Shown: positions 10,492 to 23,161 of the stretch, piece by piece
Numbering within the stretch: the stretch's first letter is position 1
Layout: each line of letters starts with the position of its first letter
Source of the DNA: Paracyclopina nana
Lineage: Eukaryota > Arthropoda > Copepoda > Cyclopoida > Cyclopettidae
NCBI GenBank assembly: GCA_019096065.1
Contig: JAGUCH010000004.1
Location: 496,001 to 560,000, forward strand
Length of the DNA: 64,000 bases
Direction of reading: 5' to 3'
Notes under the pieces: generated by a model
What the model was told of the DNA's origin: nothing
Seen by the model: only the letters and a program-made list of their open reading frames with translations
Databases searched by the model: none
Translations under genes and position numbers: made by a program

Positions 10492-10964
10492 AATGTGACT
10501 GAATTTGAAAGCACATATTACTAGCTCCCTGTTCATACTAAAGGCTAGGCATAAGTTGCCCATCATCCTCAAATATTATAATGTAACATTAGAACTCATG
10601 AGCCCCAACTAAAATATACTTAAAAAATCATGAAGATCATCCCAAATCATGAATACCCAATAGATTAATTATGCTCTAAGGTGAAAAACAGCAGAGCATA
10701 TCATTTAAAATATCTATTATAAGTGTGCATCATTTTTAAAGTTATGTAAACTTATGGTTTGCCATTGCATTTGAGTTAATTTATGTGCTACTTTTTAACA
10801 ATAACTATGTATCAATTATACACATAAATAACTATTTTAGTTGCATTAATGCAACTGGAATGTTTAAAGGAAAAATGCATTAAGTGTTGCTATAGAGGCA
10901 TTGGTACGTACCTCAGGAATTTGAAGCTTTCCTCACTTGCTACTTTTAGTTGATCTTGATCACT
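10492..10964. other. Intergenic, nothing recognised
   Basis: AT-rich sequence without long open frames, repeats or RNA-like folds that I can see. The promoter of the mosaic lectin/TSR gene must lie near its right end. Confidence 0.5.
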
Positions 10965-13900
10965 ATGATGAAATGGGCATTAGGGGCTCTTTGCCTTCCA
11001 ATAATATTGGAGTCAAATTTGGTTGCAAGCACTTGTTAGTTTATTACCTAGACAGCTCAAGATAATTACTTATATGAAATTGATTCACTTAGGTCTCACA
11101 TTGAAACAAGAAGAGTGTGCAACTCAGTTCAGCTATAGTGGAATAGATTATGGAAGCTCAATAAGCAAAAGAAACTGCAAGTATGACTATGCTCACAACA
11201 AGTCTTGGTGCTACACCACAAGTGGAAATTGGGATTATTGCCAGAGAGATCTTTGCACTGATGATTTTTATGAAGGTAATGTATGCTAATTTAATGTTTT
11301 GTAGGCCAGCTTTATGTTTTTATTTGTGATGCTCTATCATTAATGTAATAAGAGCAAAAAGAAAATTTGAAAAAAATAATCCTTACAATTGTGTACCTTT
11401 AAAAAGTATAATGCTTCCCATAGAATGTTCTTCAAATGAGTTTGAGACCATAAACCCAGGCTCAATGTATGTTTACAAGGCAGTTACAAACAAGCAAACT
11501 TTTAATGATGCACCACAATTTTGTGCCAGTAATGGAGGAAGACTTGCTCAAGCTGAAAATGCACAGGATTGGAATGAAATCATGGAGTTTCACAAGCACA
11601 AATTTGCCACTCGAGTAAAAGGCAACATATGGTATCAGCCAGTTTACATTGGATTGGCAATAAGAGCAGTGTCCAGAAAACTGTACTGGTTGGCTGATAA
11701 AAAGAAGGGTGTAGATTGGGGTTTGAGTGAGTTTCGAAGAAATTTTGACACCGATATAATAATTGATAGGTCTGGTGGCTTCAAGTGTGGTAGATTGAAA
11801 ACTGATAATACTGTATCTGAAAATGATGGCATAATATTTGATGCCGACAATTGTGGCAATGCAAGATTTTTGATCTGTCAGCGAAAATGCTCATTCAATC
11901 CATACCAAAAGTGTAAGATCAATAGTCTAATTGTTTCAATTGTAGTATTCCTGACATGATTACAGACATGGGAAATTATGGGGATTGGTCTAGTTGGAGC
12001 AGTTGTCACCTCTCTCAGACTAACAATGTTTGGATGATGTCCAGGGAAAAAGAATGTTTTAACCCTTGGTCACCTGACAATGATGCAGTCACTTGCAACC
12101 CAAATAATCTTCTCATGGAAGATACTATTTGCCCACCAGGTTAGAAATTTGTCTTCATTTATCCAGGTAAATGAAGAAAGAAAAGGTTTTCCTTTAGTTG
12201 ATGGCAATTGGTCTGAATGGACAGTTGATCTTGATGACCTATGTCATGAAAATGATGACAAGATATGGGTTAAGACAAAGCAAAGGTCATGCAGCAATCC
12301 AGCTCCCCAATATGGTGGCAAGAATTGTGATGGAACTTTTATTGACTACCTTCAATGTGAGCCAGGTGAGGGACATTAAAAAAAATATGCTGTTCACATG
12401 ATGTCAGGTCAATTTTTAGTTCCTGGTGGCTGGTCTGACTGGGAAATAACATCAGATGAATTTTGCTTCAAAAGTGTGAACAATGAGTGGATGAAACCCA
12501 AATCAAGATTTTGCACCAGCCCTGAACCAAGATTTGGGGGAGTGTGCATGGGGCCTAGTGAGGAAATGGTGCAATGCACTCCAAGTAACTTTTGAAAAAA
12601 TCCACATTTCTGTTTCTTCTAATTTCATTTCTCTTGGATAATTTTAGCTCATGGTGCATGGTCCAACTGGACTATAAGTTCTGATGAACTCTGCTATGAA
12701 ACAGAGAATGGGACATGGGTAAAACAAAAGAACAGGACATGCACAAATCCTGAACCAAGATATGGAGGCGATAATTGTGTTGGATCCAATGAAGAATTGA
12801 TAAAATGCACACCAAGTAAAGAATTGAGTGTACCCACACACTTCCAAATCCCTTTTTTACATGCATCTTTTTTAAAAAGCCCCTGGTGGTTGGTCAAGCT
12901 GGTCTGTGAGCTCAGATGATCTCTGCATGGAAACAGAGAACAGAGCATGGGTAAAAGCTAGGAAAAGAACTTGCACAAATCCTGAACCAAGATTTGGGGG
13001 TCAATGTACAGGGCTATATGAGGAAATGGTTCAATGCACTCCAAGTAAGAATAAAATAGCGCTATTTTTTCACTTTATTTAACTAATCATACACACAGTT
13101 CCTGGAGGGTGGTCCAACTGGACTGTGACCTCAGATGATTTCTGCATGGAAACAGAGAACAGGACATGGATTAAACCCAAGAGAAGAACATGCAATAATC
13201 CTGAACCAAGATTTGGTGGCCAATGCAGTGGACCTTCAGAGGAAATGGTTAAGTGCACTCCAAGTAATGATAAAAGTTGAAGTCTTTTTTTGGCTGTTTC
13301 TCTAGAGAACATACTTCAACAGTTGATGGTGGATGGTCTAACTGGATTGTGAGCTCAGATGATCTTTGCAAGGAAACAGAGAACATGACTTGGGTCAAGC
13401 CCAAGAACCGAGTATGCAATAACCCTGAACTTAGATTTGGGGGGCAAGATTGCCAAGGACCAAATGAAGAATTGGCGCTGTGCACTCAAGGTAGCAGCAC
13501 TTAATTTGAAAAGGTTTTTTTGAATCAAGTCAAATTTCAGTTGGTGCAGGACCTAAATTAAATGGTTCAAGAGATATAGGTATGTTTGTCAGAAATAATT
13601 TTGCCTTAACATCAAATGTATGCAAATCATTTTAGGCAGTGATGGATGGTCAGAATGGGCTATCAGTTCAGATGATTTCTGTTTTCAAACAATGAACAAA
13701 ACTTGGGTCAAACCAAGAAACAGAACCTGCTTAAAGCAAGAGGCCCCACTTTGCATTGGGCCTGACGTGGGAATGGTTGTATGCAACCCAAGTAAATATG
13801 TTCTTAGAGAACCTTCCTTCCCTCAAATGTTAAAAAATTACCAATATCAAGACCTAGAAATGGCCAAACTTAATTGAACTAATTATTAGGTTTCAATCTT

Positions 13901-16900
13901 TTTTAACCCTATTGTGAACTAAGTTTCAGGAGGGTGGTCAAACTGGACTGTGAGCTCAGATGAGAATTGCATTGAATCAGAGAGCAACACATGGGTTAAG
14001 ACCAAAAACAGAACTTGCACAAATCCTGAACCAAGATTTGGGGGCCAATGCACAGGGCCTTCGGAGGAAATGGTTCAATGCACTCCAAGTGAATTACTAA
14101 TAGTCTTACTCAAACATTCCACATTTATCAATAACCTTTGCCTTCTACTTACAGCTCCTGGAGGTTGGTCCAACTGGACTTTGTCCTCAGATGAACTCTG
14201 CATAGAGACAGACAACAACACTTGGGTAAAGCCCAGATACAGAACCTGCACAATTCCTGAGCCAAGATTTGGGGGCCAATGCCAAGGGCCAATGGAGGAT
14301 ATGGTTCAATGCACTCCAGGTAATTAAAAAAATTGTGGCATCATGTTCACACTAGGAGACAATGTGTGCGCATAGTTCCAGGAGGTTGGTCCAATTGGAC
14401 TGTCAGCTCAGATGAGAATTGTGTGGAAACAGAGAACCAAACTTGGGTAAAGCCCAAGAAGAGAACTTGCACTAATTCTGAACCAAGATTTGGGGGACAA
14501 TGCACTGGGCTAAATGAGAAAATGGTTCAATGCTCTCCAAGTAATAATTGGAGTGCAGTTTTTACTGCCCGCTTTTGATAACTACTTTGCTTATGCAGTT
14601 AATGGTGGATGGTCTAAGTGGAATGTTACCTCAGATGAGCTCTGCATTGAAACAGAGAACAGGACATGGGTAAAACCAAAGAAAAGAGCATGCAATAATC
14701 CTAAACCAAGATTTGGGGGACAATGCACAGGGCTAAATGAGGAAATGGTTCAATGCTCTCCAAGTAATAATTGGAGTGCAGTTTTTACTGCTTTTGATAA
14801 CTACTTTGCTTATGCAGTTAATGGTGGATGGTCTAAGTGGAATGTTACCTCAGATGAGCTCTGCATTGAAACAGAGAACAGGACATGGGTAAAACCAAAG
14901 AAAAGAGCATGCAATAATCCTGAACCAAGATTTGGGGGACAATGCACAGGGCTAAATGAGGAAATGGTTCAATGCTCTCCAAGTAATAATTGGAGTGCAG
15001 TTTTTACTGCCCGCTTTTGATAACTACTTTGCTTATGCAGTTAATGGTGGATGGTCTAAGTGGAATGTTACCTCAGATGAGCTCTGCATTGAAACAGAGA
15101 ACAGGACATGGGTAAAACCAAAGAAAAGAGCATGCAATAATCCTGAACCAAGATTTGGGGGACAATGCGCAGGGCTAAATGAGGAAATGGTTCAATGCTC
15201 TCCAAGTAATCAGTTATGTTTACCACTTTTTGTTTCACTTCTTGACCATAACTTGTATTTACAGTTCCTGGAGGTTGGTCAAACTGGACTGTGAGCTCAG
15301 ATGATCTCTGTATGGAGACAGAAAACAGGACATGGGTAAAACCCAGGAACAGAACATGCACTAATCCTATACCAAGATTTGGGGGTCAATGCTCAGGCCC
15401 CATGGAAGAAAAGGTCCAATGCAATCCAAGTAGTGATTTTAAAAACATAACATATTTCCTTCTACTTTTGACAACTAATTTGTTTGCAAAGTTGATGGTG
15501 GATGGTCCAACTGGACTGTGACCTCAGATGAGCTCTGTATTGAAACAGTGAACAGGAAGTGGGTGAAACCAATGAATAGGACATGCACAAATCCTGAACC
15601 AAGATTTGGTGGTCAATGTATAGGGGCTATGGAGGAAATGATTCAATGCACTCCAAGTAATGAGTTTTAAGGGTAACCTGTTTTCCTTCTGCTTCTGATT
15701 TCTGATTTGCTGATACAGTTGATGGTGGATGGTCCATTTGGACTACGAGCTCAGATGAGCTCTGCATGGAAACAGAGGAAAGGATATGGGTAAAGCCAAA
15801 GAACAGGACATGCACAAATCCTGAACCAAGATTTGGGGGCCAATGCCAAGGGCCAATGGAGGATAGGGTTCAGTGCGCACCAAGTAATTTTAAAAAAGTG
15901 CTATTTTTACACTCTAGCTAACTACTCATGCAAACAGTTTCTGGAGGTTGGTCTAGTTGGACTGAAAGCTCTGATGAGCTTTGCAAGGAAACAGAGAACA
16001 AGACTTGGGTAAAACCAAAGAACAGGACATGCACAAATCCTATGCCTAGATTTGGTGGGCAGTGCTCAGGGCCATTTCAAGAATTAGTTCAATGCACTCC
16101 AAGTAATTCTTAAAGTGTAACTCATATTTTTCACTTTTGCCATCAAATTATACCTACAGTTCCTGGAGGTTGGTCCAACTGGAATGTGAGCTCAGATGAA
16201 CTCTGCAAGGAGACAGAGAACAAGACATGGGTCAAACCTGTGATTAGATCATGCACTGATCCTGAACCAAGATTTGGGGGCCAATGCACAGGGCCTATGG
16301 AAGAATTGGTTTTGTGCACTCCATGTGAGCAATAAAGAGCACACTCATCTATCTAGCAACACAACCAATTATTTTTAGCTCCTGGGGGATGGTCAGACTG
16401 GTTGATAAGTTCCAATGATCTTTGCTCAGAAACATTAAACAGGACTTGGGTCAAGCCAAAGAACAGAACATGCACTAATCCCAGTCCAAAATTTGGTGGG
16501 CAAGAATGCTACGGGCCCTACTTTGAGTTGTTGCCATGTGCTTCAGGTAAGTTTCCTGTGCTTGGCATCAATATTATTTAGCGCACTGGATTTGTTTTAG
16601 AGCCAGGTGGATGGAGTGATTGGACTATAAGCTTGGATGAACATTGCTTTCAAATAGAGAACAACACTTGGGTAAAGCCCAAAAATAGGACATGCACTAA
16701 TCCTGAGCCAAGATTTGGTGGGCAATGCCCAGGGCCAGCAAGCAATATGGTGCAATGCACTCCAAGTAATGCATATAGAATACCAAATGTATTTTCAACA
16801 TTTGAAACAACTTGCATGTACAGTTCCTGGTGGTTGGTCAGAGTGGACTGAAAGTTCTGATGAGTTTTGCTTTGAATCAGAGAACAATACATGGGTCAAG

Positions 16901-18746
16901 CCAACCAACAGATCATGTACCAAACCTGAGCCAAAGTTTGGGGGGCAGCCTTGCACAGGGCTTAGTGCTGATTTGGTTCAGTGCATCCCAAGTAAATTTG
17001 CTTGCCATGATCTTAGCAACCAATCCTAAGCTATCTTTATAGTCCATGGGGAATGGTCTGATTGGAAGTTTCAATCAGATAATGCAGATTGTTTTTATGC
17101 TAATGGCTCATGGATTAAGCCCAAGATAAGGGAATGCAGCAATCCTAGCCCTAAGTTTGGTGGCAAGAAATGCACAGGGTTTAATGCTGGTTTCTTAACA
17201 TGTCCTCCAAGTATTTGTAGAGAAAATGTAACTGCTCCTTGTTATGTCAAACATATTTTCAGTTCATGGTGGCTGGTCAGATTGGACATTGTTACCAAAA
17301 GCTCCTTGCACTATGTCTTTTGACATTGATAGGCCACACATACTCCAAGAATCAAAAGATTGTCCTGGTTGCCTGCAAACTAATTCTGCTCATCCTTATG
17401 TGTTTGTTAGACCAATATCAAGATCTTGCAGCAGTCCTCAGCCTCAATTCAATGGCAGCTTCTGCAAAGAAGATGTGTATGGTATGGAAAATTCCACAAC
17501 CATATGTAAACCAAGTAAAGTATCATGCCATCTACTTACTGATTTCTTGGTGATGGTTTCTTCTTCTTCAAGTTAATGGAAATTGGTCAGATCCTTTTCC
17601 AAGCAGCGATGACACTTGTTACCAAACTTATAATGGCACCTGGATCAAGGAGCTTATGCGTACATGCTCTAAACCTTATCCTCAATATGGAGGCTTAGAT
17701 TGTCCTCCTTTGAGTGAAAGTCCCCAATATATTGATTGCAAGCCAGGTAGTTGACTGCATCATATTTTTTTCCATTTAACAAAACTATTGCTCAGTTCAT
17801 GGAGGTTGGAGCCCTTGGTTTGATGAGCCAGGCAATCACAATTGTAAATTATTCAATTCAACCAAGTTGGTAAAACCTAGCCACAGGAATTGTACCAATC
17901 CAGCCCCGAAATTTGGTGGTAAAGATTGCATTGGAGGCTCAACCAAAAATGTCTCATGCAACATAACATTAGGTAAAAAAGAATTAAAATTAAAAGCAAA
18001 ATAAGCAACATCTTTTTTCTGATTTCTTGCAAGATGAGTTAGGTTGGAGTGACTTTGAAGTGTATGAAAATTGCTCAGATCAGTGTGTAAGGACTATGGT
18101 GCGATTTTGTGACAAGCATGAAGTAAATTATGCAGAGGCACCATGCAAGGGATCCAATATGAGCTATGAATTTTGTGGCAATTGTCCTAAAGGTTCAATC
18201 AATCTATCAGGAAAAAAACATATTATATTATTTCATATTTCATTTGCAGATGACTGTTTAGAACTGGCTGAGTACAACTCAAAGCCTTTTGTCCAATTGA
18301 AAGACTTTTCACCAACAAACTTCCAAGGATGCAGAGATGAATGTTTGAGGCACAAAATTTGCAAGTGGTTCACACTGAAATTGACCAAAAGTAAAGACTC
18401 AGCAATTTGCAAATTGTTCAAGGATGCAAAGGCCAAAAAGAACATCACCATGAATGTGGCTCTATCTGGTCCTAAAAGATGTCCAAGTAATGCTTTCAAT
18501 CAATTGTACTATATACTATTTCCTAGACATTTAATCTTAGTAAATGGGGGATGGTCTGAGTGGACAAAGACTAGGTGCTCTGTGAGTTGTGGTGGTGGAA
18601 TTAGCAGACATTTCAGATACTGTGACAACCCAGTGCCAAGATTCAGAGGGTTGAGATGTCATGGCAGCAACTTTCAAGAGTTGCCTTGCAATAATTTCAC
18701 TTGTTTCATCTCAAGTAACCAATTTTTCCCTTTTTTCTTCAAGTGA
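10965..18746 (+). CDS. Giant secreted mosaic protein: FN2/kringle-like, C-type lectin, ~28 TSRs, PAN-like
   Basis: Exon 1 (10965-11034) encodes a signal peptide (MMKWALGALCLPIILES). Exon 2 (11093-11275) is an FN2/kringle-like module ending SWCYTTSGNWDYCQRDLC. Exon 3 (11424-11912) is a C-type lectin domain. Then come about 27 exons of roughly 165-180 bp from 11966 to 18190, each one thrombospondin-like repeat with GGWSxW, a Cys, TWVKPKxRTC, NPEPRFGGQC and a final Cys; most carry NxT sites. A PAN/apple-like exon (about 18251-18487) and a classical TSR with CSVSCGGG (about 18541-18715) close the gene. Introns are about 50-75 bp and nearly all phase 1, so exons can be copied freely. A small extra exon at about 13541-13579 lacks the repeat motif. 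The 3' end is uncertain: stop at 18746 by read-through, or at 18832 after one more intron. It is probably an extracellular adhesion or defence lectin. Confidence 0.82.
14541..15207 (+). repeat. Recent tandem triplication of one TSR exon with its intron
   Basis: Units at 14541-14763, 14764-14982 and 14983-15207 are nearly identical in exon and intron. They differ by a 4 bp indel (CCCG) in one intron and a few single bases. The neighbouring repeats are much more diverged, so these copies are young. The shortened intron happens to be open in frame, so exon-intron-exon reads through without a stop. Confidence 0.9.
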
Positions 18747-19079
18747 TCCAATTTGCCAGAGAAAACTTAAGTTTTAGCATAGTTTTTAAGTCCTTTTTCC
18801 AACCAAAATCTCTGTTTTCCCAGGTTAATTGAAATCAAGCCAACACTGCAGTAACTCAAGAATGAAAATGAAGCAAAACATTACCCCACCAGAACTTTGG
18901 TTCCCGATTCGAGAACGAATGTTACACGATTCCTCCAGAGTACGTATTCGGTAAAGAATCGTTCTACGATTTTGTCTCGATTAGTCGGTTAATTTGACTC
19001 AAAGAAATAATCAGTGATGATTATTACTCAAATTCTTGGCAAAGAATCTTTAACACAAATCTCGATAAACATTCTTTGA

Positions 19080-19560
19080 TGAATGTTACTTGACTATTCA
19101 AGAACTATTCAGTAATGTTAAATTCAACAACTTTTCAATAATGAATACTTTTTGATAATTCAAAAACTATTCAAGAACTTTTAATCATCAACTTGTCAAC
19201 AATAAATTATGCTTCATTTTTCAAGAACTATTCAGTGATGTTCATTTCAACAACTTTTCAACAACAAAAGCTTCTTGGCAATTCAAGAAGTATGCAAGAG
19301 CTTATGTTCAGTAGCTTTTCAATAATGAATCAAACTTGAATATTCAAAAACAATTCAGGAATATTCATGTCAATAACTTTTCAAGAATGATCATTTTTTC
19401 TTAGTTCAAGAACTATTCACATACTTTTGCTCAAGAACTATTCATTATAAATACTTTTTCACCGTTTCAAGAGCTACTTATGAACTTTTAATTTCAGCAA
19501 TCTTTCCATTATGTATGCTTCTTGAGCAGTCAAGAACTATTCAGTGACATCTGGACTTAA
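19080..19560. repeat. Minisatellite, period about 60 bp, inside the MITE
   Basis: About eight diverged units with the recurring core TCAAGAACTATTCAGTGATG, a middle block TTTCAACAACTTTTCAA and an end block like ATGAATACTTCTTG. Units differ by many substitutions and small gaps, so the array is old. Confidence 0.8.
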
Positions 19561-19655
19561 AAAATATGTCCAAGTACTCTAAAAATTAAAGCTAGCTCCA
19601 TCTAGAGTATGTTCTGTACAATATTATAGCTATAAAAGCCCATATCAGTGTGAGA

Positions 19656-19725
19656 CATCTGTGGTCTAGAGGCAAGGCACTGGATTCCAAATCTGAGGTT
19701 CATGGGTTCGAGTCCACCCTGGGTA
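19656..19725 (+). other. tRNA-like pol III promoter sequence (tRNA relic or SINE head)
   Basis: TGGTCTAGAGGC (19662-19673) fits an A box, and GGTTCGAGTCC (19705-19715) fits a B box at normal spacing. The acceptor and T stems do not pair properly, so it is not a working tRNA. TATAAAA lies about 30 bp upstream. It sits inside the MITE. Confidence 0.6.
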
Positions 19726-20779
19726 AACTTTCATATTGGCTTTTCTAACTTTCTTTCCTTCAGTACTAACCATATCATTGTTTAAAGAATGAGTAAGCCT
19801 AATCAAAAAGCTAGAAAGCTGCAAAAAAATTAATTTTTGGGAGGTCCTTGAATAATAGCTGAAATCAAGTCCTTGAATACTAACTGAACACCAAGTGAAC
19901 TCAATCCTTGGAAAGTTCCTGAAAAGTTCTTGAATAATCTGCTGAAAGTGACAAGCGTAAGAAATGATCAGGAAATAATCAACTTTGAATATCAGTTACT
20001 TTTCATTAGCAAATTGATTTCTCAGCATTGAATTCCGTCACCGATTTGCCACCGAGACAAGTAATCATCGAGAACTAAAATCAACCATGATAAGTAATCG
20101 ATTATTTAACGAAAAAAAGGGAAAAGTTCTGGTGGGGTAATGTTAGGCCAGGTTTTAGCTTTGCATCAATGCACATTATGACACCCTAATATTCATTTCC
20201 AAGATGGACATTACAAAACTTAATTGATATTAAGCACAAGCTGACACTTTTGGGACAAACAAATTTAGCTAATGAATTCAATGTTTACAATTAAGTCTTG
20301 CCAAACACCATGAAAAAGCCAATAAATGCCTTGAATATTTATATCAAGAGCATGAATGTAAAATTGGGCAGTTTTAGCTTAATTCAAAAATTGCTGAGAG
20401 AGGAAAATTAAATGGTAAAACACTAGTGAAGCTTTACTAGCCCGAGCCTGTGAGGGCTGTAATCTTATTTTTTTTTAATCTGATGTATGCCATCGATTTA
20501 AACTTGCTTCCTCCCTTCTGCTCTTGGCACATTCATTTTTGAATTCTGTAATTCCATTTTAGATTACTTTAGTGAAGTAGCCGGGCTATCCTGTGGCATA
20601 AATAAGGCTGCTTTTCTGTTGCATTTTTGTCAAAAAAAAGAGTTGAAAGAGGATTTTAAAATTGTAAAAACAGGAGCTGAGGTTCGAATCCAAATCAAGC
20701 CTCAACTTTTTTCTAATTTCATCATCTGGCTTAAATAATGACAAAATACTCCTGTAATAGCAAATAAAATATGAAACTT

Positions 20780-20848
20780 TCCATAGCTCAGTGGTTTGAG
20801 CATTTGCTTCCTAATCCAACTGTCTGAGGTTCAAAACTAGGTTGATCC
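20780..20848 (+). other. tRNA-like sequence, probably SINE-derived
   Basis: TAGCTCAGTGGT (20784-20795) is a strong A box and GGTTCAAAACT (20828-20838) a B-box-like string. The anticodon arm is weak and the T stem does not close, so it is a tRNA-derived relic, not a tRNA gene. Confidence 0.5.
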
Positions 20849-21029
20849 ATCACTTTTTCCTTTTTTGGAATTTGATTGGTTCTATCGAACATTAGGGGTA
20901 TAAAATTACTTTATGTCACCCAAAATTGATTCCTGGGCCATGAAGTATTTTTAATATCCTTCAAAATGCAAAGAAACAACTATGACAAAAAAAGGGCCTA
21001 GTCGATTTCGTAAACTGAATTATGGGATA

Positions 21030-21115
21030 TACTGTGCGACATGCGCGACATACGCGACAAACTTCAATAATGCGCGACATGCGTATCAATCTACTAAAAT
21101 GCGCGACATGCAAAG
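21030..21115. repeat. Cluster of GCGCGACAT motifs
   Basis: Within AT-rich DNA the string ATGCGCGACAT or a close variant (TGTGCGACAT, ATACGCGACA) occurs about five times in under 90 bp. Another, ATGCGCGATAG, lies near 21343. The meaning is unknown; it may be the end of a transposon or a short satellite. Confidence 0.55.
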
Positions 21116-23161
21116 CACAATGCTCCAATGACATATTTTTAAAATAATTTTAAAATTATGTGAAAACTTAAAATTTATCATTTTGGCTTTAAAAAGGAGA
21201 GTGCTCATATTAAAGCTATTAAAAAGTGCCAACTTTCGCCAAAAAAGGCTCAAAACACAAATTGTGAATAAAATCTCAAATTGCTTCATTTTTAATCATA
21301 GCAGTCATCCCAAATTTTTGTAGGTTTTTTATAGTTACTAAAATGCGCGATAGCTATTTATATTTCCACCAAGGTTCACCTACAAATTACGTCATGATTT
21401 ATTACTGAATACAAGTCCAGGGTTTTGGGCTGAATATTTCTAATTAACCTTAATTTAATAGTACAATTTCAAAGAAAAATGTATAAAGTTGTTTCGTCCC
21501 CTCTAAAATTGGCAAATATCAGCGTAACTTTGCTCAAAATTACACCATAATTTTGTAGGTTAGGCTCGGATCACGTGTACTTTTTTATGAAAGATAATTC
21601 ACACTGCAAGAAATGCTTAAGATTCTGCTTCTAAGTGAAAGAACTATGCCATAATTTCGGCGGTAACTTAATTAAGGAAAACATGGAGCTCTATCATTGT
21701 AATATTTAAGAAAAAAGAATAACTAAGGCCTGGTTCACCTGCTGCGATATTATGATCAAAATATCAAGCAATATTATGCTGATAATTGCAAATATCATGT
21801 ACTTCCAATAACATTTTTTAGACTTTTTCTTCGGATTCGGTCTTTTGGTACCAAAAGCCATCCAATAACAATATCTAAATTCTCAAAACAACCTTAATAT
21901 TAACAGGACTAATAATTTTAGATAATTTTTCCCAACGGTGAACATGGGAATATTAAATGCATTAAATGTTGAGCGGACCTAAATTAGCGCGGGTACGGTA
22001 TAAGTATTATTTGGTGTCAACAAAAAGTTAGGGCAGCCCGAAAGTCGGTAAAATTGGTGGCTATTCCACTAGTTTCCCATACGGATACTTTTTCGGCAAA
22101 TTTTGATTTTTAAGCTGAATTTCAACTTTAATGGGTCAATTCCCACCAATTTGATTTATTTCTGCAGCCAGATGTTTTGAAAAAAATATTTCGGAAAAAA
22201 GCCACACACAAATTAGCTAAAAATATTTTTAGGAGTGTTCAAAATTACAATAATTACTAACAAATGAATGAAATGCTCTTTTTTGAATTATGTTGTAGAG
22301 GAAATTATGATTTTCGTCAAATTTTGAAGTAGTTCCATTAATTAAGTTTACGTAATTTTAACTTTTGTTCAATTTTTTTTTTGCGCGAAAACGGCTTTTT
22401 AACCAGACGTGAATCGGTTGCTTTTCCCCGATAGCATAAAAAGGCAATTTTAAGCCTCAAACTCGACTGAATTTTGCACTTTTAAAGCTTTTGATAAGAC
22501 TTTGCATTTCATGTGCGAAATCCGGTTTTTGATTAAGGCGAAGTGTTTTTGGCAAAGTCGGAGCGTGAATAAGTTTAATAGTAGTACTTTAAAAAATCTG
22601 AAATCTGAATTTAGTCACATCTATGAAATAATAGTTGGACGAAAAATCCCTGAGAGGTCGGAAAGAATTGTTGCAACCGAGCAACTATTTTACAGCCGAG
22701 CGTAGCGAGACACTGAAAAATGTGCTGCTACTGGAACAGCTACTTAAAGTGGCAAACTTTAATTTTACAAATTTAATCAATTGTCAATTGTGATCCACAC
22801 TAATATCAAATGCATCTCAGCCCTTTAGAACTTGATTTGATAACATCCCCATGAAAAAAAGTTAATTTTGACCATTTTTGAATTTTTTAAATACCCTTAA
22901 TGTGCATTGATATTTAATGCCAATTTTCGGATGATTTGCTTAAATTAAATGGGCAGACAGAGCTTCAAAATTGCTGAAATGATGCTCCGCTCAAATAATC
23001 AGAGTCATCCCGTCTCGGACTTCTAACAGGTGCAACCGAGGTCATTGTGCACACTGCAATGCATTGAGGCGAGATAGGTAAAACGCAGCTTTTATCTGGG
23101 CGCGCCTGAGTCTCTCAGTTTCCACCGAAAAAACAGGGAGTGTTTCTCAGTTATTGCAGAA

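Larger units (their letters stand above)
18877..20144. mobile_element. MITE-like element with ~22 bp terminal inverted repeats
   Basis: The left end reads CATTACCCCACCAGAACTT within a 22 bp repeat (18877-18898), and the right end is its exact reverse complement (20123-20144). The 1268 bp between hold no transposase, a 60 bp-period minisatellite and a tRNA-like sequence, so this is a non-autonomous element. No target duplication is evident, so the family cannot be named. It lies directly behind the giant TSR gene and may have replaced part of its 3' UTR. Confidence 0.8.
20145..23161. other. Gene-free AT-rich spacer with small repeats
   Basis: No convincing coding exons. It holds a second tRNA-like sequence near 20.8 kb and a cluster of ATGCGCGACAT motifs near 21.05 kb. 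The final 150 bp contain a pyrimidine-rich stretch before the GST start and probably its promoter and 5' UTR. Confidence 0.5.

Noticed and set aside
19656-20848. Functional tRNA genes
   Set aside because: A and B boxes are present but acceptor and T stems do not pair, and one copy lies in a MITE.
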